NCBI RefSeq assembly: GCF_013280495.1
Contig: NZ_JABSSX010000004.1
Location: 124,001 to 188,000, forward strand
Length of the DNA: 64,000 nucleotides
Source: Brevibacterium permense
GTDB lineage: Bacteria > Actinomycetota > Actinomycetes > Actinomycetales > Brevibacteriaceae
Direction of reading: 5' to 3'
Below the pieces are notes generated by a model. The model ran no database searches and was not told where the DNA came from. It saw nothing but the letters and a program-made list of their open reading frames with translations. The position numbers and the translations under genes were made by a program. This document shows, in pieces, positions 9,501 to 15,514 of this stretch (the first letter of the stretch is position 1; each line of letters starts with the position of its first letter).

Positions 9501-9554
9501 GCCTTCAGCCAGACCGTGACGGCCGCGGACATCAAGGGGCTGCTCGAGAGGTAG
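6531..9554 (+). CDS. Snf2-type DEAD/DEAH-box helicase without SWIM finger
   Basis: 1007-aa superfamily-2 Snf2 ATPase. The bacterial Snf2 N-terminal region (about residues 1-520) is followed by the ATPase: LRPYQVQGFRWLALLYRC, Walker A DDMGLGKT near 564-571, DEAQ near 660, LALTGTPLENSL, and the C-lobe with SQFTSFLTNVAAELDARG and DRAHRIGQTKNVMVYR. It probably moves on or remodels DNA-protein complexes. The start is GTG 6531 with a poor ribosome site; an in-frame TGA at 6516 blocks any longer form. The paralogue at 44976-48515 carries about 140 additional N-terminal residues with a SWIM zinc finger, absent here. The IS5 remnant ends 60 bp upstream, so N-terminal loss is possible but unproven. It leads into the nuclease/AEP/Fic region. 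Confidence 0.92.
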   Translation: MPETRPSATTGSALPADWRDAFAPLAEAAPHSHTPVALGFELVQVIPRTWFEAQHSVLLDKDDVTPGANPSLAIRPLMLSESGNWVKKTLTWRTIDRMTRQFDIDPAHQEWFTQLAGLRTRGKTDFTPDGAPYHLADFRTPLLWDHFTQGKKLGIEFVGINPDMTIRIGHTARAAIDIRRCQNRLQVQTRATIDEREYAPGLIKPIWTHGFFGVDVTSGFTVTLAPAETPTKESALPVLQSPGPITIPAAEAEEFFEEYYPQLRSSAEVISSDATVAFPQYGRPRLVVFAAFGAGDKLSLRWYWEYQGPRRTFPVIDRLKLSAASAREYAEQRELDFEDAVVAEVDELLADTHETGSALPTIKDVELDHADTADFVVNVLPGLEEIGHVKVITRGKKQPYRELGGEPNVKITSVESEKNDWFDLGFQISIDGHPVPFVKLYKALAAGTKKIKLSDDSFLSLNKPIFDKLKALLAEADLIPEWEPGAPKISRMHVGLWSDFEDLADESEPAVTWRDSVRALADLEYLPATEVPDLNGAKLRPYQVQGFRWLALLYRCRLGGILADDMGLGKTLQTLALIKHAKASAPFLVVAPTSVVPNWVKEATAFAPDLEVRVVAESTRARGVDLAEVARGADVVVMSYAMLRLEETPISRMEWAGLILDEAQFVKNSTAQTHLAAKEVRAPFRLALTGTPLENSLKDVWSLFSITAPGLFPSPHRFEEEYVRPIESGENPGRMQRLQRRIRPFMMRRTKDLVAADLPEKQEQVISVELSPAHRRLYDRILQKERKKILGFIDSEYDKQRFIVFRSLTLLRMLALDPSIVDAEHAEVPSSKLAALRERLDDVIAEGHRSIVFSQFTSFLTNVAAELDARGIPYVVLDGSTRNRGTVVDAFRSGEAPVFLISLKAGGFGLNLTEADYVFLMDPWWNPASENQAIDRAHRIGQTKNVMVYRYVAEGTIEEKVLALQKRKAELFDDLMSDSGTYQGRGPGGQAFSQTVTAADIKGLLER

Positions 9555-9590
9555 GAGCGAACTCCGCATCTAAGCTCACAGTTTCGCCGA

Positions 9591-9625
9591 GAATATTTAC
9601 TTTAGGGGGTCTAAAGTAAATATTC
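9591..9625. repeat. Perfect 15-bp AT-rich inverted repeat (copy 1)
   Basis: Arms 9591-9605 (GAATATTTACTTTAG) and 9611-9625 (its exact reverse complement) enclose the 5-nt loop GGGGT. It lies between the convergent Snf2 (ends 9554) and nuclease (ends 9641) genes. A bidirectional terminator is possible, but the stem is AT-rich and lacks a clear T-tail. The same 15-mer recurs at 13516-13530, beyond the other end of the nuclease/AEP pair. A shared operator or a mobile-element end are the alternatives. Confidence 0.85.
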
Positions 9626-9640
9626 GCGCCTCGCTGGCTC

Positions 9641-10756
9641 TTAGTCCATATAGTGATTCACGGTCCCCCGAATCGTCTCCGCATGAAGGTAGATCTCCTC
9701 CAACCCATTGATCGGATGGCGGGTTTCGACCTTGTCTGCGTCAAAGGTTCCCAAGTATTTCTGCTTCTTGCCATTGAAGTGAAGGCGAGCGATCGGCTTG
9801 CGATTATTGTCGTCCAGAAGCACGGCAAAGTACGATTTCGCATCACGCTGAGCCACTCTCTCGGGCTTCACCTCACTGCAGCTGATCGCCTTGACGATCT
9901 GGTAGCCCTCGAGTTCTTCCAACGTCGTCTCTATTTCCGTGTCCCGGTCGAGATCTGACTCAGCAACAGGTTCGCTGGTCACGGAATCAGCCGGCGCAGC
10001 CTCCGCCGGGGGTGCTGAATCCGATGCTCCCAACGCCGTCTTCAGCCGATCGTTGACTTTTTCATTGAGGAACTGCCTAGTTGCTTTCGCCACGAGCTGA
10101 GTGAACTGCGCCTTTGCATCTTGAGTGAATCTGCCCTCATAGACGCGACTGGTGAAAAGTCGTACGAACGCCTCGTCAGGATCTTTGAACTGAGATGCAA
10201 TTTCGCGTTTGATCGCTCCAACATACTTCAGCTCTTCCGCTGCACTGATAACGGAATCGAGATCGAATACCTCTTTCGTCAGCTTTCTCAGCTCAGGAAG
10301 GAGAGTCTCGTCGACATCACTGAGGTCCAAAACCAAGAACGGCTTGTCATCCATCTTGTTCGGAGCATCCAGGTCAGTGTAGAAGTTGTACACCTCGCCA
10401 TTGGTCAACACTGCAATTCGCGCGTTCGTGACCGAGAAGTATCGAAACAGCTGGGAGGCATGTTCGATCTTCAACGGCTCGGTCGATTTCTTGCACTCGA
10501 TGAGAATTTGGACTTCCCCATCACGCATGATGGCGTAATCCACTTTCTCGTTCTTCTTCACTCCGACGTCTGCCGAGAACTCCGGCACCACCTCGAGCGG
10601 GTTGAAGATGTCATAACCCAAGATCGTCGAAATGAAAGGCATGATGAAAGCGTTCTTCGTCGCCTCTTCAGTCTGAATGGCCTCACGCTGATTCCCCACT
10701 TTGGAAGCCAGCGCCCACAGGCGTTCATCAAAATCCACGTTCTCTCCAAAACTCAC
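9641..10756 (-). CDS. HSDR_N-type restriction nuclease protein (PD-(D/E)XK)
   Basis: 371-aa protein resembling the N-terminal nuclease domain of type I restriction R subunits, as a stand-alone protein. Core: VDYAIMRDGEVQILIECKK, giving D73, E87 and K89 of a PD-(D/E)XK site, with ASQLFRYFSVTNARIAVLTN following as is usual for HSDR_N. Residues about 235-265 are an acidic linker (many Ala, Glu, Pro, Ser); the C-terminal about 100 residues (SYFAVLLDDNNRKPIARLHF) form a second domain seen in this family. No helicase or methylase is attached. It is transcribed divergently from the AEP-helicase gene across a 186-bp gap, and both are more AT-rich than the Snf2 gene. Likely an effector nuclease of a defence system; partnership with the AEP-helicase is inferred from position. 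Confidence 0.85.
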   Translation of the reverse strand: MSFGENVDFDERLWALASKVGNQREAIQTEEATKNAFIMPFISTILGYDIFNPLEVVPEFSADVGVKKNEKVDYAIMRDGEVQILIECKKSTEPLKIEHASQLFRYFSVTNARIAVLTNGEVYNFYTDLDAPNKMDDKPFLVLDLSDVDETLLPELRKLTKEVFDLDSVISAAEELKYVGAIKREIASQFKDPDEAFVRLFTSRVYEGRFTQDAKAQFTQLVAKATRQFLNEKVNDRLKTALGASDSAPPAEAAPADSVTSEPVAESDLDRDTEIETTLEELEGYQIVKAISCSEVKPERVAQRDAKSYFAVLLDDNNRKPIARLHFNGKKQKYLGTFDADKVETRHPINGLEEIYLHAETIRGTVNHYMD

Positions 10757-10942
10757 GTCATTGATAGTTTCTCTGTTCGAACTGTATCGCGTCTCAGTCG
10801 AAAACTCGCCCTCAACAAGAAGTCTGACTTTCTACCGGCCCTACCTCGGAGACAAGACCGAAGAAGCAGTCTGCGACGCAACCGCCTCACTCATCTACAT
10901 ACCTTTCACCACTGTGCACCTTTCTGCGCAGCTTCTACACTG
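10757..10942. promoter_or_regulatory. Divergent promoter region between nuclease and AEP-helicase genes
   Basis: 186 bp with no supported gene, separating divergent starts at 10756 and 10943. AT-richer than its surroundings. No strong palindrome or canonical -35/-10 pair could be fixed by eye; ctacatacct near 10890 is a weak -10 candidate for the rightward gene. It presumably carries both promoters. Confidence 0.5.
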
Positions 10943-13498
10943 ATGACCATGGGCGGGCCCACCACCGACGACGACCGTCGTATGCAGCTGATCCACCGCA
11001 TCGAGTACCTGGAATCAGAACTGACTCGGGCGCGCAGCGAGCTTGCGGCGCTTTGCGAAACCGCAGTCTCCGATCCCACCTCGACGCGAAGCAACGCCAT
11101 TGGGCAGAAAGCGCAGGGGCGTCCGACTAGGCAGGAGTCTCCAGAACCACACGATGCGCCAGCCCGCGTCGAGAACGCTCCCATCACACATATGTCACCA
11201 CTGGATGCGAAGCTCGAGCTGTTCATGTCGCGCTTCTGTGGTCGCGCTGACGTGTATGCCCGGCGCTGGGAGAGCGCCAAGACAGGCAAACGCGGCTGGA
11301 GCCCAGCCACTCGATCGGGATTCTACGACCCCAAGAATGTCCGACCTGAGGATTATGAGCCGCTGACCAAGCAGCTCGTTGCGCGTCACCTTTCCGGAGT
11401 ACGCAACGCGAAGCCTGATGACACTCGCAAACCCCTCCACATCGGCCTTTACCCCCTGCGGAAAGACGACACTTGCCGCCTGCTTGCCTGCGACTTCGAC
11501 AACGATGACTGGCGTTCAGCTGCAGCCGCTTTCTCAGACGAATGCACCACGGCAGGGATCGATGCCCTAGCCGAGATCTCCAGCTCCGGCAGCGGAGCAC
11601 ACATCTGGCTGTTCTTCGAGTCGGCCGTGCCTGCGGCGATTGCGCGACGGGCCGGAATGTCTCTTTTGCGTCGCGCAATGGACAAAGACACTTCAATCAC
11701 ATTCTCCAGCTACGACCGGCTCTTCCCTTCTCAGGACAAATTGCCGGTCAATTCGCCGGGGCGCGGCTCATTCGGCAACCTTATTGCGTTGCCTCTGCAA
11801 GGTGACATGCGGGGCCAAGGCACGACGGTCTTCGCACATCCGCAGACCTGGGAACCATACAACGACCAGTTCGCCGCTCTGGATCGAACACGACTCATCT
11901 CTCCCGCAGAGGTCGAAAGGATCGCTGAAGACTCGTCTGCAGACCCACTCGGGCCCGATGACACCCCGCCAGCAGCCGAGGTCCACGCTGTAAATGCGAA
12001 GTGGCGAATGAAACCGCGGCGGGAGGACATCCGGGCCTTGCAGCCGAAGGTCGGAGGAGCAGAAATCACTCTCCGCCGGGACACTCAACTTCACGTCCCA
12101 ATCGGGGACATGCCCAGTGTGCTTCTGTCAGATCTCAAACATCTGTCCTCGTTGGCCAACCCCGAGTTCTACCGCAAGCAAGCAATGCGAATGAGCACCT
12201 TCGGAGAGCCTCGAGTGGTTGTCCGTTTCGAAGAGACGGATGAAGAACTGAGAATGCCGCGAGGACTGTTCGACGATGTTCGTTCCCGTCTGGAAATGGC
12301 TGGCTACACCGTCCGGGAGAGATCATCTCGTCGCAAGCGGGACAGAATCGCAGCCTTGTTCACCGGCACCCTGCGGCCCGATCAGCAAACAGCCGTTGCA
12401 GAGATGCTCAGTCACGATATGGGTGTTCTGGTCGCGCCGCCGGGAACAGGCAAGACTGTCATGGCATGCGCACTGATCGCCGAACGTCGTGTAGGGACAG
12501 CGGTCATCGTACCGACTCGCGAGCTACTCCTCCAATGGGGTGAGAGGCTGCGCCAGTTCCTCTCACTCGACGATGGAGAGATCGGTCAGCTCGGTGGCGG
12601 CAAGCGCAAGACGACAGGCTTCGTCGACCTCATCATGATGCGCTCGATCTCACACAGCAACGCCGATCCCACTCTGCTCAACCGCTACGGACAGATCATC
12701 GTCGATGAATGCCATGGCGTGGCCGCACCGGCCGCGGAAGCTGCCCTCAACCAAGTGGATGCACCCAGATGGCTGGGGCTGACTGCAACCCCTTATAGAG
12801 CAGACCAGCTTAATGGGCTCATCACGATGCAGTGCGGGCCGGTTCGATACGACATGGCGAAGACTGAGACAGGCGAAGAATCACATGTGAAGCCAGAGGC
12901 TGACCAAGAGTCGGCAACCCCTAAGCGCACGTTCCACGTCCATCAGACTGATTTCACAACAGAAGAACCGGGTGCTGGCGGCCCCTCGATGCCCGATCTC
13001 TACGCCGAACTCGCGACTGACGAGGGCCGAAACTCTCAGATCATTCCGAAGATCGTTGCGGAAGCGAACGAAGGACGCCACGTCCTGGTTCTCACGAACA
13101 GGATCGACCATCTGCGCACGCTCGTTGAGGGGATACGCAATAAGGTTCCAAAGAAGCTTCCGGTCCTTCGGCTGCATGGGCAGTTGAAGCCAGGTGAACG
13201 CGCACGTCAACGCGAGAAACTCAGAGATACGGCCTGCTCGGGCGACAGCTTCGTCCTAGTGGCGATCGACAAAGTCGCCGGCGAAGGCTTCGATCTCCCT
13301 GTTCTTGACAGTCTCTTCTTGACGATGCCGATCTCGTTCAAAGGTCGAGTCGTCCAGAATCTCGGCCGAGTGACGCGCGGCGATCTCACCGTCGATGAGG
13401 TCACCGTTCACGACTTTCACGACGTTGAAGTTCCTGTCCTTGATCGCATGTTCCACAAGCGTCGCCGCGCCATCAAGTCCGAGGGATTCGGAATCTGA
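10943..13498 (+). CDS. TOTE-like archaeo-eukaryotic primase (AEP) fused to superfamily-2 helicase
   Basis: 851-aa fusion. Residues about 14-40 look like a short coiled coil (LIHRIEYLESELTRARSELA). An AEP-type primase domain follows (about 85-330), with the metal-binding pair in LLACDFDNDDW (D184/D186), the nucleotide-site histidine motif SGSGAHIW (215-222) and a later YDRLFPSQDKLP segment. The C-terminal helicase has Walker A APPGTGKT near 498-505, IIVDECHG near 586, LGLTATPYRADQL and a final NLGRVTRG motif. AEP-helicase proteins of this layout are annotated as TOTE conflict-system proteins, thought to act on invading DNA. ATG 10943 was chosen because the open frame further upstream only mirrors the antisense nuclease gene. 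The ribosome site is weak, so 10949 is a possible alternative. Confidence 0.87.
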   Translation: MTMGGPTTDDDRRMQLIHRIEYLESELTRARSELAALCETAVSDPTSTRSNAIGQKAQGRPTRQESPEPHDAPARVENAPITHMSPLDAKLELFMSRFCGRADVYARRWESAKTGKRGWSPATRSGFYDPKNVRPEDYEPLTKQLVARHLSGVRNAKPDDTRKPLHIGLYPLRKDDTCRLLACDFDNDDWRSAAAAFSDECTTAGIDALAEISSSGSGAHIWLFFESAVPAAIARRAGMSLLRRAMDKDTSITFSSYDRLFPSQDKLPVNSPGRGSFGNLIALPLQGDMRGQGTTVFAHPQTWEPYNDQFAALDRTRLISPAEVERIAEDSSADPLGPDDTPPAAEVHAVNAKWRMKPRREDIRALQPKVGGAEITLRRDTQLHVPIGDMPSVLLSDLKHLSSLANPEFYRKQAMRMSTFGEPRVVVRFEETDEELRMPRGLFDDVRSRLEMAGYTVRERSSRRKRDRIAALFTGTLRPDQQTAVAEMLSHDMGVLVAPPGTGKTVMACALIAERRVGTAVIVPTRELLLQWGERLRQFLSLDDGEIGQLGGGKRKTTGFVDLIMMRSISHSNADPTLLNRYGQIIVDECHGVAAPAAEAALNQVDAPRWLGLTATPYRADQLNGLITMQCGPVRYDMAKTETGEESHVKPEADQESATPKRTFHVHQTDFTTEEPGAGGPSMPDLYAELATDEGRNSQIIPKIVAEANEGRHVLVLTNRIDHLRTLVEGIRNKVPKKLPVLRLHGQLKPGERARQREKLRDTACSGDSFVLVAIDKVAGEGFDLPVLDSLFLTMPISFKGRVVQNLGRVTRGDLTVDEVTVHDFHDVEVPVLDRMFHKRRRAIKSEGFGI

Positions 13499-13511
13499 CC
13501 TCACACAGATG

Positions 13512-13554
13512 CGTAGAATATTTACTTTAGGTACCTTAAGGTAAATATTCTACG
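13512..13554. repeat. AT-rich inverted repeat (copy 2) between AEP-helicase and Fic genes
   Basis: Perfect 14-bp arms 13512-13525 (CGTAGAATATTTAC) and 13541-13554, with the inner part nearly pairing as well (several A-T and G-C pairs and two wobbles around a TAC loop). Its left half contains the same GAATATTTACTTTAG found at 9591. It lies 13 bp after the AEP-helicase stop and 44 bp before the Fic start. It may end the helicase transcript, control Fic, or mark an element boundary. Confidence 0.85.
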
Positions 13555-13598
13555 ACTCGTGTTGAGCGTAGTCCGAAGGAGGAGAGGCGGTCAGTGCA

Positions 13599-14801
13599 AT
13601 GCCCTACACAGTCGAGCAGCACTGGACTCCGCCCAATCCAGCCGGGCTGAGCAGGAAAGATCGAGCATCCGGAGCCTACTCAGCCTTTGTCCCCGACGAA
13701 CTCGACCTCGCGCTGCCCCGTCTGAGCGAGGCAACGACATCAATCGCAGAGGATGCCACAGTCGCTCTCGCCCGGCTGGACGAACGCGTACGTGCATCCG
13801 ACAGCCTCTACCTCAACCATCTGCTCATCCGTTCCGAAAGCATCTCCTCGTCATGGATCGAGGGAAACAGACTCAGCCCGAAGAAGCTGGCAATCGCTGA
13901 GCATCTCAGGCACGGCGATCGTGTTGCGCTCGATGTCATCGCCAATGTCAGGGCCACGGAGAAGTCCGTCGATGAACTCTCAAACCCAGACAGGCCCGTC
14001 ACGAAGTCCGACATCGAAGATCTGCAGCATTCGATCGAACCTCGGCTCGAAATTGGACTGAGGACGGAGCAGAACTGGGTCGGAGGCCCCGGAAACAGTC
14101 CACTGCGCGCAGACTTCATCCCTCCTCCACCGACCGAGGTACCTCGTCTGATCGCGAATCTCGCCGAATTCATTTCTCGCACCGACGGCAACCCCGTCAT
14201 CCGAGCCGCGATCGCCCACGCCCAATTCGAGACGATTCATCCATTCATCGACGGCAACGGCCGCACTGGCCGAGCCCTTGTGCACACAGTCCTCAAGAGA
14301 GCGGGAGTGCTGCGCAGTGTGCTGGTCCCCATCAGCACCGTCTTCGCTGCGGACACCAAGGCCTACATCGGAGGGCTGACTGCGTTCCGCCGCGACCCCC
14401 CTGACCTCGATGGGTGGACAGCCTCTTTCGCCGAGGCGGTCGAGCAAGCCGCATCGTCCGCCGTCCTACTCGGCGAGGACATCGACGCATTGGACCAGAC
14501 GATCCGGTCGGACCTCGTCGAGTATCGACGCTCGATCGGAAAAACGCCTGCCCAACCGCGTGCCGGCTCCGTCATCCTCAAAGTCCTCGAAAGGCTCGCC
14601 CAGGAACCGGTCGTGACCATCGATTCGGTATCTGCTGGGCATGGGGTGACTCGTGCGGCGGCTCATCGAGCACTCGTCGAACTCGCCGATGCTGGAATTC
14701 TGCGGAAGACCAAGAACCACAAGGGGAAGATCGTCTGCTATTCGGCCGATCAGCACCTCGCCTACGTGGAACTCGTCGAATCTCGCCAACGGCGGCGTTG
14801 A
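13599..14801 (+). CDS. Fic-domain protein (putative AMP-transferase) with inhibitory helix
   Basis: 400-aa Fic protein, a family that usually transfers AMP from ATP to a protein hydroxyl. The active-site loop HPFIDGNGRTGRAL (about 213-226) matches HxFx(D/E)GNGRxxR, so catalysis should be intact. Upstream at about 81-90, SISSSWIEGN matches the (S/T)xxxE(G/N) inhibitory motif, placed N-terminal to the Fic core as in class II Fic proteins that block their own ATP site. The C-terminal region (about 335-395, GVTRAAAHRALVELADAGIL) is a winged helix, suggesting DNA binding or autoregulation. The ATG follows an AAGGAGGAGAGG tract. It is co-directional with the AEP-helicase, with the second AT-rich palindrome between them. 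Target unknown. Confidence 0.93.
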   Translation: MPYTVEQHWTPPNPAGLSRKDRASGAYSAFVPDELDLALPRLSEATTSIAEDATVALARLDERVRASDSLYLNHLLIRSESISSSWIEGNRLSPKKLAIAEHLRHGDRVALDVIANVRATEKSVDELSNPDRPVTKSDIEDLQHSIEPRLEIGLRTEQNWVGGPGNSPLRADFIPPPPTEVPRLIANLAEFISRTDGNPVIRAAIAHAQFETIHPFIDGNGRTGRALVHTVLKRAGVLRSVLVPISTVFAADTKAYIGGLTAFRRDPPDLDGWTASFAEAVEQAASSAVLLGEDIDALDQTIRSDLVEYRRSIGKTPAQPRAGSVILKVLERLAQEPVVTIDSVSAGHGVTRAAAHRALVELADAGILRKTKNHKGKIVCYSADQHLAYVELVESRQRRR

Positions 14802-14835
14802 CCCTTTCGCGGGGATGCCCGTCCGGCCCACTCCG

Positions 14836-15156
14836 TCAGGCCATGGAGAGGAAGAGCTTCTCGAGCTCGTCGGTGCGCACATCGTCCTCGTCGTCCTCGA
14901 GGCATTCCCGCAGCGCCGTCGAGATGATGAGGAAACCGGCCCGATCGAGGGCCTTCGACACCGCTGAGAGCTGATGGATGACGTCGCGGCAGTGACTTCC
15001 GTCCTCGACCGCGGTGATCACCGCACCGAGCTGCCCCTGTGCTCGACGCAGTCGGTTGAGGATCTTCTTCTGCGCAGCGGGGTCGGCCAGCATCCGCTCC
15101 CCCGGGTCTCCTTCTGCCCCTGTCGGTTCGGTCAGAGCTGTGTCGCGTTCGCTCAT
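14836..15156 (-). CDS. CsoR/CstR-family repressor, CstR-like (Cys pair without His)
   Basis: 106-aa DUF156 helical repressor: RLRRAQGQLGAVITAVEDGS, then the sensing residues. C56 and C85 are 29 residues apart, matching the Cys pair of CsoR and CstR. The copper-ligand His position (25 after the first Cys) is Ala81. Loss of that His with both Cys kept is the CstR signature, so persulfide rather than Cu(I) sensing is expected. It is divergent from the 61-aa Cys protein and MBL-rhodanese genes, with two palindromes at 15192-15233 between them. This fits repression of a persulfide-detoxification operon, relieved when the cysteines form a sulfur bridge. Confidence 0.9.
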   Translation of the reverse strand: MSERDTALTEPTGAEGDPGERMLADPAAQKKILNRLRRAQGQLGAVITAVEDGSHCRDVIHQLSAVSKALDRAGFLIISTALRECLEDDEDDVRTDELEKLFLSMA

Positions 15157-15191
15157 CGTCGTCCTTTCACATTCTCGATGTTGACATCAAC

Positions 15192-15209
15192 TATACCCCT
15201 AAGGGTATA
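15192..15209. promoter_or_regulatory. Operator 1 (TATACCC-N4-GGGTATA) for the CstR-like repressor
   Basis: TATACCCCTAAGGGTATA has 7-bp complementary arms around CTAA, the C-tract/G-tract form bound by CsoR/CstR tetramers. It lies 35 bp upstream of the repressor start (15156) and 9 bp from the second site. Confidence 0.82.
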
Positions 15210-15217
15210 TTGAATGC

Positions 15218-15233
15218 ATACCCCCGAGGGTAT
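15218..15233. promoter_or_regulatory. Operator 2 (ATACCC-N4-GGGTAT) for the CstR-like repressor
   Basis: ATACCCCCGAGGGTAT, a second copy of the operator, centred 25 bp from the first and 50 bp before the rightward ATG 15283. Two sites in one divergent gap suggest that both transcription units are repressed. Confidence 0.82.
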
Positions 15234-15282
15234 ATGAAACCAATGATGAACAGGCCCGCGATGGCCGAAGAAGGAGACAGCT

Positions 15283-15468
15283 ATGTGTCGAGCAGCGACG
15301 TGCCGAGTCTGCGGAAAGACCACGTGGGCAGGATGCGGACAGCACATCCAGTCGGTGAAGAGCACGGTTCCGGCCGGCCAGTGGTGCAACGGCAAGCACA
15401 CCCAGGCCGAAGATGATGCGGCCCGAGCGGCCAAGCCCGGCTTCTTCTCCCGCCTCTTCGGCCGCTGA
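15283..15468 (+). CDS. Small cysteine-rich protein (61 aa)
   Basis: 61-residue protein with N-terminal MCRAATCRVCGKTTWAGCGQ: four cysteines within the first 18 residues (2, 7, 10, 18), H21, another Cys at 35, then a basic tail ending KPGFFSRLFGR. Similar short proteins with a CxxCGKTTWxGCGxH core are widespread in actinobacteria without known function; a zinc-ribbon-like fold is likely. ATG 15283 follows AAGGAGACAGCT, a good ribosome site. It is first in the rightward unit under the two CstR-type operators and 46 bp before the MBL-rhodanese gene, so a role in sulfur trafficking or redox sensing is plausible. No enzymatic motif is visible. Confidence 0.85.
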   Translation: MCRAATCRVCGKTTWAGCGQHIQSVKSTVPAGQWCNGKHTQAEDDAARAAKPGFFSRLFGR

Positions 15469-15514
15469 CCACACGGCCGACCAAACACCCCTCGACCACG
15501 GAAAGAAGACTCCC

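Noticed and set aside
10121-10942. Open upstream extension of the AEP-helicase reading frame
   Set aside because: It lies entirely antisense to the well-supported nuclease gene and the divergent promoter gap and is not protein-like; the AEP gene begins near 10943.
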